This document shows, piece by piece, positions 37,571-46,704 of a stretch of DNA of 64,000 nt; within the stretch, counting starts at the first letter, position 1; every line of letters starts with the position of its first letter. The notes under the pieces were generated by a model that saw nothing but the letters and a program-made list of their open reading frames with translations, had not been told where the DNA came from and made no database searches. The position numbers and the translations under genes were made by a program. Source of the stretch: Collimonas fungivorans (lineage in GTDB: Bacteria; Pseudomonadota; Gammaproteobacteria; Burkholderiales; Burkholderiaceae_D); the NCBI RefSeq assembly GCF_001584145.1, contig NZ_CP013232.1:3348001-3412000 (forward strand), written 5' to 3'.

Positions 37571-38757
37571 CGGGCCGCTCCGCCCGTCGTGGCTGCCAAC
37601 GGCGGGCTTGCAGCCGCTTTACCGGCCGGCAGGCTGCCTTCCGGCCCATTCAGGATGGTGACTTTCTGTCCTGGCTTGAGCTGGTTGACGCCGGCGGTCA
37701 CCACCTGCTGGCCAGCGCGCAAAGCGCCTTGTATCCATACTTCATTGCCGTGCTGGCCGTCGATCTGCACCGGCACCTGGCGCACCTGATGCACGGTGGC
37801 GCCCTCCACCACCCACACCGCGCTATGGTCCTGCACCCGCAGCAGCGCGGTAAGCGGCACCTTGATCGCATTGTCGCTGGTCTTGCTGGTGAAACTGGCG
37901 TAGGCGGTCATGCCCAGCTTGACGTTAGGCGTATCGTCCGGGATGGCGATCTTGATGGCGTAGGTGCGCGTCACCGGATCGGCGATCGGCGACACCTCGC
38001 GCACCGTGCCGTGGATCACCTGCCTGGGATCAGCCCACAGGCGTACTTGCACGTCACCGCTGCTGCGCAGCTTGTCGACCTGGTTCTCGGGTGCGCCGAC
38101 CACCACTTCCTTGGCGCCCTGGCGGGCCACGCTGACCACCGGCGTGCCTGCCGCCACCACCTGGCCAGCTTCGGCATTGATGGCGGTAACCACGCCGTCC
38201 ACATCCGACTCCAGGGTGGCGTAGGCAGTCTGGTTCAACTGCCCCTTGAATGCAGCCTCAGCCTGGTCGTATGTCGCCTGCGCGGACTTGTAGGCCGTAT
38301 CTTTCGCATCCAGCACAGCCTGGCTGACAAAATTCTTGTCGCGCAGATCCTGGTAGCGTTTCAAGTCAGCCTTGGCGGTATCGCGATTGCTGGCGGCCGA
38401 ACTGACGGCGGCCACCGCCTGCGCCTGAGCCAGCTGCAAATCCTTGGGATCGAGCCGCATCAGCACCTGGCCGCGCTTGACCACGCTGCCGACATCGACC
38501 TGGCGCGCGATGATCTTGCCCGCCACCCGGAAACCCAGCTGGGATTCATAGCGGGCCTGCACCGCGCCCGGCAATTCGGAGGTGACATCGGCATTGGCCG
38601 GATTCAGCACCACCACCCGCACCGGGCGGATATCTTCGACCTTTTCAGGGGGTTTGGAACAAGCTGCCAGCAGCAATGTGCAAACAAGCAACAAAGCGGG
38701 AGCGCGCATGTGCGCCGAAGCAGCAGCAGCCGGACGCGGATTTATCTGGGTCAACAC
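37567..38757 (-). CDS. RND efflux periplasmic adaptor lipoprotein
   Basis: Membrane-fusion protein of about 396 residues linking the RND pump to an outer-membrane channel. The lipobox TLLLAACSKPP puts the lipidated Cys near residue 33. Barrel-sandwich halves (ESQLGFRVAGKIIARQVDVGSVVKRGQVLMRLDPKD in parts, and DGVVTAINAEAGQVVAAGTPV) flank a helical hairpin rich in Ala, Lys and Gln. The start is GTG at 38757 with AAGGA seven bases upstream; an ATG at 38709 would give a shorter signal peptide but lacks a ribosome binding site. It is the first gene of the pump operon and divergent from hpnC. Confidence 0.9.
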   Translation of the reverse strand: MLTQINPRPAAAASAHMRAPALLLVCTLLLAACSKPPEKVEDIRPVRVVVLNPANADVTSELPGAVQARYESQLGFRVAGKIIARQVDVGSVVKRGQVLMRLDPKDLQLAQAQAVAAVSSAASNRDTAKADLKRYQDLRDKNFVSQAVLDAKDTAYKSAQATYDQAEAAFKGQLNQTAYATLESDVDGVVTAINAEAGQVVAAGTPVVSVARQGAKEVVVGAPENQVDKLRSSGDVQVRLWADPRQVIHGTVREVSPIADPVTRTYAIKIAIPDDTPNVKLGMTAYASFTSKTSDNAIKVPLTALLRVQDHSAVWVVEGATVHQVRQVPVQIDGQHGNEVWIQGALRAGQQVVTAGVNQLKPGQKVTILNGPEGSLPAGKAAASPPLAATTGGAAR

Positions 38758-38863
38758 GTTTTTTCCTTTACTATTCTGGGCTGTCGTTAGCTGTCGTTGC
38801 CGGTTTATGCGCCACCGTTCGGCGCGCCATAAAACAATCGATTGCCGAAGCTTCTCACAAATT

Positions 38864-38885
38864 AATAACTTTCAGGTCAGTTATT
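38864..38885. promoter_or_regulatory. Palindrome AATAACT-N8-AGTTATT, candidate operator with overlapping -10
   Basis: A perfect 7-bp inverted repeat lies in the divergent gap between the efflux operon and hpnC. It directly abuts a TATAAT (38885-38890) for the rightward direction. Its size suits a TetR- or MarR-type dimer site, but no regulator gene lies nearby. Confidence 0.4.
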
Positions 38886-38981
38886 ATAATTGCGCCGGAT
38901 TAAGTTTGACCAAAGCTTTTTTCATGCCGGACAATCAGAGACAAATAATGCCTTTTTGATAAAAACATTCTGCCCGCCCTA

Positions 38982-39794
38982 ATGCCCACCAACCATTACG
39001 AAAATTTCCCGGTCGCCTCCCTGCTGCTGCCAGCCCGGTTGCGTCCCGCAGTCAAGGCGATCTACGCCTTTGCTCGCAGCGCCGACGACCTCGCCGATGA
39101 AGGCGACGCCGCTCCCGAGCAGCGCTTGCGCGCTCTGCACGCCTATGAAACCGCCCTGGACAGGATAGAACATAAGCAGGCGGCGGAAAGCAGCCTGTTC
39201 CAGACGCTGGAACAGGTGATCGTGGAATACCGGCTGCCGCTGGCGCCGTTTCGCGACCTGCTGTCCGCCTTCAAGCAGGACGTGGTCACCACCCGCTACA
39301 GCCAGTTTCCGGACCTGCTCGACTATTGCCGGCGCTCCGCCAATCCGGTCGGCGCCTTGATGCTGCACCTATACGGCGCGGCGACCGAACAGAACCTGCG
39401 CGACTCGGACGCCATCTGCTCGGCATTGCAACTGATTAATTTCTGGCAAGATGTCGCCATCGACTGGGACAAGGCCCGGATCTATCTGCCGCTGGAAGAC
39501 TTGCAGCGCTTCGGCGTGTCGCAGGCGCAACTGGCCGGCGGCGCGGTGGACCATGCCTGGCGCCGCCTGATGCAGTTCGAGGTACAGCGCGCGCGCAGCA
39601 TGATGACCGGCTCCCAAGCGCTGGCGCTACGGCTGCCAGGCCGGGTCGGCTGGGAGCTGCGGCTAGTGGTGCAAGGCGGCCTGCGTATCCTGGAACTGCT
39701 GGAAGCGGCGGATTACGACATGTTCCGCCAGCGGCCGAAACTCGGCAAAACCGACTGGCTGTTGCTTGCCTGGCGGGCCTTGTGCATGAGATAA
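38982..39794 (+). CDS. hpnC: Hydroxysqualene synthase HpnC
   Basis: Squalene/phytoene-synthase fold protein, 270 residues. In the HpnCDE route, HpnC turns presqualene diphosphate into hydroxysqualene. It starts HYENFPVASLLLPARLRPAVKAIYAFARSADDLADEGD in parts, with the first Asp-rich motif SADDLADE. The second is less canonical, in NFWQDVAIDWDKARIYLP, matching the HpnC subgroup. It is the first of three adjacent genes hpnC-hpnD-hpnE on the plus strand. HpnC and HpnD share a fold but are clearly different in sequence. Confidence 0.93.
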   Translation: MPTNHYENFPVASLLLPARLRPAVKAIYAFARSADDLADEGDAAPEQRLRALHAYETALDRIEHKQAAESSLFQTLEQVIVEYRLPLAPFRDLLSAFKQDVVTTRYSQFPDLLDYCRRSANPVGALMLHLYGAATEQNLRDSDAICSALQLINFWQDVAIDWDKARIYLPLEDLQRFGVSQAQLAGGAVDHAWRRLMQFEVQRARSMMTGSQALALRLPGRVGWELRLVVQGGLRILELLEAADYDMFRQRPKLGKTDWLLLAWRALCMR

Positions 39795-39884
39795 GCTAAC
39801 AAAAATCAGCAAACCACAACGCCGCTCATTCGTATTCTTACGTATACTTCGGGCAAATCGTTTTTTAAGCCGCTTCCCACATTC

Positions 39885-40718
39885 ATGTCCCCAGACGACT
39901 ACTGCCAGCAAAAAGCCGCCCAGAGCGGCTCCAGTTTTTATTACAGCTTCCTGTTCCTGCCGGCGGAACGGCGGCGCGCCATCACTGCGCTGTACGCCTT
40001 CTGCCGCGAAGTGGACGATACGGTCGACGACTGCACCGATGAAAGCGTGGCGCGCACCAAGCTGATGTGGTGGCGCAAGGAAATCGCCGCCATGCTGGCC
40101 GGCAATCCATCCCATCCGGTGACCCAGGCGCTGCAGCCCCACTTGCAGACTTATGGACTGGACGGCAAGCACCTGCAAGCGATCATCGACGGCATGGAAA
40201 TGGACCTTAACCAGACCCGTTACCTGGACTACCCCGGTTTGAAGCAATACTGCTGGCATGTGGCCGGCGTGGTCGGCATCCTGTCGGCCAGCATCTTCGG
40301 TGTCAGCCAGCCGCAGACCTTGCAGTTCGCCGAACAGCTCGGCCTTGCATTCCAGCTCACCAATATCATCCGCGATGTCGGCGAAGACGGCCGCAAGGGC
40401 CGCATCTACCTGCCGGTCAACGAACTGCAGCAGTTCAACGTCACCGCCGCCGATATCCTGAACGCGCGTTATAGCGAGAATTTTGTGAACCTGATGCGCT
40501 TCCAGGTAGCGCGCGCGCAACAGGCTTACGACGATGCGTTTGCCCTGCTGCCCAAAGAAGACCGGCGCGCCCAGCGTCCCGGCCTGATGATGGCTGCCAT
40601 CTACCGCGCCCTGCTGGACGAGATCGAACGCGACGGCTTCCATGTGCTGAACCAGCGCATTTCGCTGACGCCGATCCGCAAGCTGTGGCTGGCATGGAAG
40701 ACCTATGTGCGCGGCTGA
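39885..40718 (+). CDS. hpnD: Presqualene diphosphate synthase HpnD
   Basis: Prenyltransferase of 277 residues that joins two farnesyl diphosphates to presqualene diphosphate. The first Asp-rich motif is FCREVDDTVDDC near residue 45, and the second is LTNIIRDVGEDGRKGRIYLP near residue 165. Between them lie SSFYYSFLFLPAERRRAITALYAF and other family segments. It begins 90 bases after hpnC. The substrate and order of steps follow from the characterised HpnCDE pathway. Confidence 0.94.
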   Translation: MSPDDYCQQKAAQSGSSFYYSFLFLPAERRRAITALYAFCREVDDTVDDCTDESVARTKLMWWRKEIAAMLAGNPSHPVTQALQPHLQTYGLDGKHLQAIIDGMEMDLNQTRYLDYPGLKQYCWHVAGVVGILSASIFGVSQPQTLQFAEQLGLAFQLTNIIRDVGEDGRKGRIYLPVNELQQFNVTAADILNARYSENFVNLMRFQVARAQQAYDDAFALLPKEDRRAQRPGLMMAAIYRALLDEIERDGFHVLNQRISLTPIRKLWLAWKTYVRG

Positions 40719-40753
40719 CTCCCTCGCTTCACGGCTCTTTGCCTCGCGCTGAC

Positions 40754-42124
40754 ATGGCTATGGAAGCGCAACAAGTCGCGGTAATCGGCGCCGGCTGGGC
40801 CGGCTGCAGCGCCGCCGTGGAACTGACCGAGGCCGGCCATCAGGTGACCTTGTTCGAAGCCAGCCGCCAGCTCGGCGGCCGGGCCCGGCGCGTCGACATC
40901 AACGAAACCATACTGGACAACGGCCAGCACATCCTGCTCGGCGCCTACAGCCAGACCTTGCAAATGATGCGCAAGGTCGGCATCGATCCGGCCAGCGCCA
41001 TGCTGCGACTGCCTCTGCAGATGTGCTATCCGGCCGGCAGCGGCGGCATGACTTTTGTGGCGCCGCGCCTGCCGGCGCCTTTGCATCTGCTGGCGGCATT
41101 GCTGCGGACCGACGGCCTCGATCGCCAGGACAAGCTGGCGCTGGCGCGCTTTTCTTCGGCGGCGCGCTGGATGGGCTGGCAGCTGCATGACGATTGCAGC
41201 GTCAGCACGCTGCTGGAACGGTTCGACCAGACCGAGCGGCTGATCCGGCTGATGTGGCGTCCGCTCTGCATCGCTGCGCTGAATACGCCGCCGGCCCAGG
41301 CTTCGGCCCAGGTTTTCCTGGCGGTGCTGCGCGACAGCCTGGGCGCACGCAGGAGCGCCTCGGACATGCTGCTGCCGCGCACCGACCTCAGCAACCTGTT
41401 CCCGCAGCAGGCGGCTGCCTTCATTGAAGAACGCGGCGGCAACGTCGAGTCCGGCCACAGCGTCAGGCAATTGCAGCGCAGCAATGAACGAAACGGACGA
41501 TGGCAGCTGCAAAGCGGCGAGGCCAGCATGGATTTCGACGCAGTCGTCATCGCTACGCCACCTGAAACCGCGGCTATGCTGCTGGACGGCAGCGCCGATG
41601 CTGCGCTGCTGACAACCTTGCGCAGCTTCGACTACGAACCGATCACCACCTGTTACCTGCAATACGCCGGCGATACGCGCCTGCCGCGGCCGTTCTTCGC
41701 CTTGCTGGACGACCCCGAAAATGCCGGCGGCAGCGCAGCCTGGGGCCAGTTCGTGTTCGACCGCGGCCAGCTCGATCCAGCCCAGGCCGGCCTGCTGGCG
41801 GTCGTCATCAGCACCTCCTCCGACGCCATACAAGCCGGCCATGAGGCGCTGGCGCAAGCGGTCGCCGCCCAGCTGGCCGCGGCCTTCAGGCAACCGCAGC
41901 TGGCGTCGCCGTCCTGGACCCAGGTCATTTCAGAGAAGCGCGCCACTTTCGCCTGCATCCCGGGGCTGGTGCGGCCGGCCAACGATACCGGCCTGGACAA
42001 GTTGCTGCTGGCAGGCGACTACACCGCCAGCGACTATCCGGCGACGCTGGAATCGGCAGTGCGCAGCGGCAGGCAGGCGGCGCGGGAATTGCTGGCGCAG
42101 GTACGACAGGCGCCGGCCAGGTGA
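40754..42124 (+). CDS. hpnE: Hydroxysqualene dehydroxylase HpnE
   Basis: FAD-dependent amine-oxidase-fold enzyme, about 456 residues, reducing hydroxysqualene to squalene, the substrate of hopanoid cyclase. The dinucleotide motif VAVIGAGWAGCSAAVELTEAGHQVTLFEAS is at the N-terminus, followed by QLGGRARRVDIN and NGQHILLGAY. The C-terminal FAD contact is LLLAGDYTASDYPATLESAVRSGRQAA in parts. I place the start at the ATG at 40754; an in-frame ATG at 40685 would overlap hpnD and add unrelated residues. Squalene-hopene cyclase and later hpn genes are not in the window. Confidence 0.93.
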   Translation: MAMEAQQVAVIGAGWAGCSAAVELTEAGHQVTLFEASRQLGGRARRVDINETILDNGQHILLGAYSQTLQMMRKVGIDPASAMLRLPLQMCYPAGSGGMTFVAPRLPAPLHLLAALLRTDGLDRQDKLALARFSSAARWMGWQLHDDCSVSTLLERFDQTERLIRLMWRPLCIAALNTPPAQASAQVFLAVLRDSLGARRSASDMLLPRTDLSNLFPQQAAAFIEERGGNVESGHSVRQLQRSNERNGRWQLQSGEASMDFDAVVIATPPETAAMLLDGSADAALLTTLRSFDYEPITTCYLQYAGDTRLPRPFFALLDDPENAGGSAAWGQFVFDRGQLDPAQAGLLAVVISTSSDAIQAGHEALAQAVAAQLAAAFRQPQLASPSWTQVISEKRATFACIPGLVRPANDTGLDKLLLAGDYTASDYPATLESAVRSGRQAARELLAQVRQAPAR

Positions 42125-42228
42125 AAAAGCTTCATGCCAGACGTCAATCGAATTGCACTGTGCATGCATTGTTTTCATCTAAGATAGTGGCAACAGCTAC
42201 ACATAAAAACATCTAGCGGAGAACCCCA

Positions 42229-43359
42229 ATGTCTGTAATCACCTGCGTCGAAGACCTGCGCCTGCTGGCCAAGAAGCGCGTGCCAAAAGCGTTTTACGAC
42301 TATGCCGACAGCGGTTCATACACCGAATCCACCTACCGCGCCAACAGCAGCGACCTGGCTGCCATCCACCTGCGCCAGCGGGTAGCCATCAATGTCGACC
42401 AGCGCTCCACCCGCAGCACCATGATCGGCCATGACGTGACAATGCCGGTGGCGATTGCCCCAACCGGCCTGACCGGCATGCAATGGGCCAACGGTGAAAT
42501 GCTGGGCGCCATCGCCGCCGAAAAATTCGGCATCCCGTTTACCCTGTCGACCATGAGCATCTGTTCTATCGAAGATGTCGCCAGCGTCACCACCAAGCCG
42601 TTCTGGTTCCAGCTGTACGTCATGCGCGACCGCGGCTTCATCAAGTCGCTGATCGACCGCGCCAAGGCTGCCAGATGTTCGGCCCTGGTGCTGACGCTGG
42701 ATCTGCAGATTCTCGGCCAGCGCCACAAGGACCTGAAAAACGGCATGTCGGTGCCGCCGAAAATGACCCTGGCCAACCTGCTTGATCTCGCCACCAAACC
42801 CGGCTGGGCCTTGCGCGCGCTAGGCGGCCGCAAGTCCTTCGGCAACCTTGCCGGCCACGTCTCCGGCGCCGACGGCATCATGACCCTGAGCAAATGGACC
42901 GCCAGCCAGTTCGACCCGACCCTGTGCTGGGACGACATTGCCTGGATCAAGGAACAATGGGGCGGCAAGCTGATCCTGAAAGGGATCCTGGATGTGGAAG
43001 ACGCCAAGATCGCCGCCACCACCGGCGCCGACGCCATCGTCGTCAGCAACCATGGCGGCCGCCAGCTGGACGGCGCGGTATCGTCGATCTCGGCGCTGCC
43101 GGCGATTGTCGAGGCAGTGGGAGATCAGGTCGAAGTCTGGTTCGACGGCGGCATCCGCAGCGGCCAGGACGTGCTGAAAGCGGTGGCCCTGGGCGCCAAG
43201 GGCACCATGATCGGCCGCGCTTTCCTGTACAGCCTGGGTGCGATGGGAGAAGCCGGCGTCACCAGGATGCTGCAGATCCTGCAGCAGGAACTGGATGTCA
43301 ACATGGCGCTGACCGGCACCAAAGATATCAAGGATGCGGGACCCCACATCCTGACTTGA
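42229..43359 (+). CDS. lldD: FMN-dependent L-lactate dehydrogenase / alpha-hydroxy-acid dehydrogenase
   Basis: FMN enzyme of 376 residues that oxidises L-lactate or related alpha-hydroxy acids to keto acids. The TIM-barrel family is shown by RVPKAFYDYADSGSYTE, PVAIAPTGLTGMQWANGE, DLQILGQRHKDLKNG and the active-site SNHGGRQLDGA with the catalytic His and Arg. The C-terminal flavin-binding segment is WFDGGIRSGQDVLKA and then GAKGTMIGRAFLY. A ribosome binding site AGCGGAG lies about eight bases upstream. It is monocistronic, without an adjacent lactate permease or LldR, so the natural substrate could be another hydroxy acid. Confidence 0.9.
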   Translation: MSVITCVEDLRLLAKKRVPKAFYDYADSGSYTESTYRANSSDLAAIHLRQRVAINVDQRSTRSTMIGHDVTMPVAIAPTGLTGMQWANGEMLGAIAAEKFGIPFTLSTMSICSIEDVASVTTKPFWFQLYVMRDRGFIKSLIDRAKAARCSALVLTLDLQILGQRHKDLKNGMSVPPKMTLANLLDLATKPGWALRALGGRKSFGNLAGHVSGADGIMTLSKWTASQFDPTLCWDDIAWIKEQWGGKLILKGILDVEDAKIAATTGADAIVVSNHGGRQLDGAVSSISALPAIVEAVGDQVEVWFDGGIRSGQDVLKAVALGAKGTMIGRAFLYSLGAMGEAGVTRMLQILQQELDVNMALTGTKDIKDAGPHILT

Positions 43360-43376
43360 AGACAGATACTTGAAGA

Positions 43377-44087
43377 CTACAGTTTGCCGGCCTTCTTGAG
43401 GCGGCTGGTCAAGCCGTCGGCGATGTCGTTGTGATCGAATTTTTTGGCCAGGTCGATGGCCGTCATGCCGACATCGTTTTTCAGGGTGACATCGGCGCCG
43501 CTATCGAGCAGCAGCTTGACGGTCTCGATCTTGCCGCCGCGCGCGGCCATCATGATCGGCGTCGTATTGTTGGGCGAGCCGGCATCGATATAAGCCGACG
43601 CATCCAGCAGCATCTGCACGATTTCATTATTGCCGATCGCCGCCGCGTAATGCAGCGCAGTCCAGCCGGTATTGTTGGGCTCGGCTTCCTTGTCCAGCAA
43701 GGCCTTCACCGCCGCTACATCGCCCTTGTAGGAGGCGACCATCAAAGCAGTGTCGCCGTTGCGCGCACGCAGGTTGAGATCAGTGCCTTTGGCATTGAGC
43801 AAAACATTAAAGACCTTCTTGGAATCTTCGTGCAAGGCCAGGATCAGGCCGGTGTCGCCGCGCTGTTTCTCCTCCAGGTTCGGACTGACGCCGGCGGCCA
43901 GCAATTTTTTCATGCCGCGCTCGTCGTCCAGCTTGACTGCCTTGACATAGTCGTCGAGGTTGCTGGCCTGGCTCAACGACGGCAGGCATGCCAGCGCCAA
44001 CAGCAACAGCATTGCCGAAAACCGCGAACGGCTGTCGCGGCGACCAGTTAAGTTGTTGAAAATGCGGTTGAAAACGCGGTTAAACAT
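43377..44087 (-). CDS. Exported ankyrin-repeat protein
   Basis: Protein of 236 residues with a long basic N-region and a secretory hydrophobic core (AMLLLLALACLPSLSQA), then about five ankyrin repeats. The repeats are shown by RNGDTALMVASYKGDVAAVKALLDKEAEPN, GWTALHYAAAIGNNEIVQMLL and TTPIMMAARGGKIETVKLLLDSGADV in parts. Ankyrin repeats bind proteins; the partner is unknown, and the location should be periplasmic. The ATG at 44087 lies inside the 3' end of tatD (8-base overlap) and has AAGGA upstream, so it is probably translated from the tatD transcript. The first residues, FNRVFNRIFN, come from a short imperfect DNA repeat. Confidence 0.88.
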   Translation of the reverse strand: MFNRVFNRIFNNLTGRRDSRSRFSAMLLLLALACLPSLSQASNLDDYVKAVKLDDERGMKKLLAAGVSPNLEEKQRGDTGLILALHEDSKKVFNVLLNAKGTDLNLRARNGDTALMVASYKGDVAAVKALLDKEAEPNNTGWTALHYAAAIGNNEIVQMLLDASAYIDAGSPNNTTPIMMAARGGKIETVKLLLDSGADVTLKNDVGMTAIDLAKKFDHNDIADGLTSRLKKAGKL

Positions 44088-44874
44088 GCGCCTGATCCTT
44101 TGCCAGTTTAAACAGATTGAAAAAATTGTCGGTGGTCTGCTGCGCTACCTCGGCCGCCGGCACACCCTTGAGGTTGGCCAGGAATTCGCCGACATGCATG
44201 ACCCAGCCCGGCTCGTTCATCTTGCCACGGTGCGGCACCGGCGCCAGATACGGCGAATCGGTTTCGATCAAGGTGCTGCTCAAGGGCACCGCCAGCGCCA
44301 CCGCCTGCAATTCCTTGGCGCTCTTGAAAGTGACGATGCCGGAAAACGAAATATAAAAACCCATCGCCATGGCCGCTTCGGCCACTTCCAGCGATTCGGT
44401 AAAACAGTGCATCACGCCGCCGGCGCCGCCGGCATCGGTGCCGGCGCCCTCTTCTTGCATGATGCGGATGGTGTCGGCGGAAGCGGCGCGGGTGTGGATG
44501 ATCAACGGCTTGCCGGTCGCGCGCGAAGCCCGGATGTGGCGGCGGAAACGCTCGCGCTGCCACTCCAGGTCGCCCTGCAGGCGGTAATAGTCGAGGCCGG
44601 TTTCGCCGATGGCTATGATTTTCGGATGGTCGGACAGGCGGACCAGGTCGTCGACACTGGGTTCCGGCGTGTCTTCATAATCAGGATGCACGCCCACCGA
44701 AGCGTAGATATGCGGATAGGTCTCGGCCAGTTCCAGCACTTGCGGGAAATCGGGCAAATCCACCGATACGCACAAGGCATGGGTCACCTGGTTTTGCGCC
44801 ATCTTGGCGAGTACTTCCGGCATCCTGGCGGACAGCTCCGGAAAATTGATATGGCAGTGGGAATCGATATACAT
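44080..44874 (-). CDS. TatD family metal-dependent deoxyribonuclease
   Basis: TatD/YcfH-type hydrolase of 264 residues with a metal-dependent TIM-barrel fold. It begins MYIDSHCHINFPEL (metal-binding H-x-H). It contains YASVGVHPDYEDTP, AIGETGLDYYRL with the ligand Glu, PLIIHTRAA with a ligand His, VMHCFTES with another, and LIETDSPYLAPVPHRGKMNEPGWV with the last Asp. All ligands are intact. It is followed immediately by the ankyrin gene. YcfH-type proteins often sit near DNA polymerase III genes; here the upstream neighbour is rph. Confidence 0.92.
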   Translation of the reverse strand: MYIDSHCHINFPELSARMPEVLAKMAQNQVTHALCVSVDLPDFPQVLELAETYPHIYASVGVHPDYEDTPEPSVDDLVRLSDHPKIIAIGETGLDYYRLQGDLEWQRERFRRHIRASRATGKPLIIHTRAASADTIRIMQEEGAGTDAGGAGGVMHCFTESLEVAEAAMAMGFYISFSGIVTFKSAKELQAVALAVPLSSTLIETDSPYLAPVPHRGKMNEPGWVMHVGEFLANLKGVPAAEVAQQTTDNFFNLFKLAKDQAHV

Positions 44875-44892
44875 GGACAGGATTATATCGCT

Positions 44893-44926
44893 TGCGGACG
44901 CACATCATTGACGATGTGCGTCCGCA
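44893..44926. repeat. Perfect 14-bp hairpin between tatD and rph
   Basis: TGCGGACGCACATC pairs perfectly with GATGTGCGTCCGCA across the six-base loop ATTGAC. Neither side has a T tract, so it is not a classic terminator. It may stabilise the rph mRNA 3' end or be a palindromic repeat unit. Confidence 0.7.
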
Positions 44927-44965
44927 GCGGATATTCAATCTCTGGATTTTGCCGGCGGCGGGATG

Positions 44966-45700
44966 TCAGTCAGCCAGGCCCAAAGCCTGTTTCTGCAGCT
45001 GGATCAGTTCGCCGATCCCGCTTTGCGCCAGATCCAGCAAGCTGTTCAGCGTCGGACGATCGAAGGCGACGCCTTCCGCGGTGCCCTGCACTTCGATGAA
45101 ATGGCCGGTATCGGTCATCACCACATTCATGTCGGTGTCGCAGCCGGAATCTTCGACATAATCCAGGTCCAGAACTGGCGTGCCCTGGTAGACGCCGACC
45201 GAAATCGCCGCGACAAAATGCTTGAGGGGAATCGCCGCAATCGCCTTGCTTTCCAGCAGCCGTGCAAACGCATCGTAAGCGGCGACCATGGCGCCGGTGA
45301 TGGACGCCGTGCGGGTGCCGCCGTCGGCCTGGATCACGTCGCAGTCAAGGTGCAAGGTACGTTCGCCGAAAGCCTGCAGGTCGAACGCCGCGCGCAGCGA
45401 GCGGCCGATCAGGCGCTGGATTTCCTGGGTGCGGCCGGATTGTTTGCCGCGCGCCGCTTCGCGGTCCATGCGGGTATTGGTGGAACGCGGCAGCATGCCG
45501 TATTCGGCGGTCAGCCAGCCTTGCCCTTTGCCCTTCAGGAAACCGGGGACTTTTTCTTCCAGGCTGGCGGTACAGATGACTTTGGTATCGCCGAACTCAA
45601 CCAGCACCGAACCTTCGGCGTGCTTGGTGTAGTTGCGGGTCAGGCGCACGGTGCGCAAGGCATCGGCGGCGCGTCCGCTAGGACGGGTAATGGTTGACAT
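44966..45700 (-). CDS. rph: Ribonuclease PH
   Basis: Phosphorolytic 3'-5' exoribonuclease of 244 residues that trims tRNA 3' ends. It has the N-terminal [38 protein letters not shown] in parts, [32 protein letters not shown] with conserved Arg residues, and [19 protein letters not shown], the phosphate-binding core. [12 protein letters not shown] is also present. Length is normal. The common partner rdgB does not follow here; the hairpin and tatD do. Upstream on the same strand, nine bases away, is the PP2C gene. Confidence 0.97.
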   Translation of the reverse strand: MSTITRPSGRAADALRTVRLTRNYTKHAEGSVLVEFGDTKVICTASLEEKVPGFLKGKGQGWLTAEYGMLPRSTNTRMDREAARGKQSGRTQEIQRLIGRSLRAAFDLQAFGERTLHLDCDVIQADGGTRTASITGAMVAAYDAFARLLESKAIAAIPLKHFVAAISVGVYQGTPVLDLDYVEDSGCDTDMNVVMTDTGHFIEVQGTAEGVAFDRPTLNSLLDLAQSGIGELIQLQKQALGLAD

Positions 45701-45708
45701 GTAGTTCC

Positions 45709-46623
45709 TTAAATATTCTTCTCTATAGCGCCGCGGATTTCCGCAATCGCCTGTTCAATGTCGGCGTCGCTGAAACCGTCTGGCGTGTCTGTCGCGCCAA
45801 GGCGCGGCGCCTGGATGGTGGTGGTCAGGCTGCCGATCGGCAAGGTATGGGTGACGATCGAGCTGGAAGGATCGTCGAGGTTCGGGTCGGCGCCCCAGGC
45901 CATTGCCAAAGCGGTAACATTATCGCTGGTTTTGCCGGCAATCCCAAGCGCATTGTTGACCAGCTCCGGCACCGCCCGCACGATCGTGCTGGTTTGCAGC
46001 CGTTGCGCCAGCACATGGTCGGGCAGCATCGACCACAGGCCGTCCGAGCACAGCAGCATGACGTCGCCCGCCTGCAGGCTGACGCGGCGCGACAGCTCGA
46101 CGATCGGCATGTTGGTCGCGCCGAGACAGTTGAACAGCTTGTTGCGGTCGGGATGGGTGGCGCGTTCGGAGGGATCGGCCTTGCCTTGCGCAATCAGGCT
46201 TTCGATGCGCGAGTGGTCGCGGGTGCGCGCCAGGATCTGGCCATTGCGCATCCAGTACAGGCGCGAATCGCCGCAGTGCGCCCAGAATGCGCTGTTGTGC
46301 TGGATCAGGCAGGCTACCACCGTGGTGCGCGGAGTTTCCGACAGCTTGTGCACTTCCCGGTAACGGTGGATCTCCATGTGCGCGGCATAAAAAGCATCTT
46401 CCAGAAAACGCTCCGGCTTCTTGATGTAGGGCTGGGCATTCTTCTGGAACAGCGAGCCGATGGTCTGCATCGCGATGTTGGCGGCGATCTCGCCGTGCAG
46501 GTGGCCGCCCATGCCGTCGGTCAGCAACAGCAGCAAGGCGTCACGCGTGAAACTGTAACCCATCCGGTCCTGGTTGACTTTGCGGCCGCCGATATGGCTT
46601 TCTTGATAAACTGAAAATCGCAT
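45709..46623 (-). CDS. PP2C-type Ser/Thr protein phosphatase
   Basis: Metal-dependent PPM phosphatase of 304 residues. The metal-binding motifs are in order: KVNQDRMGY near residue 17, [12 protein letters not shown] near residue 36, [12 protein letters not shown] near residue 116, LCSDGLWSM near residue 192, and [10 protein letters not shown] near residue 233. A C-terminal 60-residue tail beyond the catalytic fold is Thr/Ser-rich and ends in a helix. No membrane segment is present, so it acts in the cytoplasm. It lies directly downstream of a Ser/Thr kinase gene, which it very likely opposes (inference from context). It is transcribed toward rph. Confidence 0.92.
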   Translation of the reverse strand: MRFSVYQESHIGGRKVNQDRMGYSFTRDALLLLLTDGMGGHLHGEIAANIAMQTIGSLFQKNAQPYIKKPERFLEDAFYAAHMEIHRYREVHKLSETPRTTVVACLIQHNSAFWAHCGDSRLYWMRNGQILARTRDHSRIESLIAQGKADPSERATHPDRNKLFNCLGATNMPIVELSRRVSLQAGDVMLLCSDGLWSMLPDHVLAQRLQTSTIVRAVPELVNNALGIAGKTSDNVTALAMAWGADPNLDDPSSSIVTHTLPIGSLTTTIQAPRLGATDTPDGFSDADIEQAIAEIRGAIEKNI

Positions 46624-46704
46624 GACTATGTCTGATTCTTGCTAAAAGTACAGCTAAAGCTGGGGCGGTGAAGCGGCGCGTTTTTTTACTTGTTGGTTAC
46701 CTGG

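Noticed and set aside
43960..45099. A 379-residue plus-strand frame across tatD
   Set aside because: It is antisense to tatD and to the gap, with no recognisable domain.
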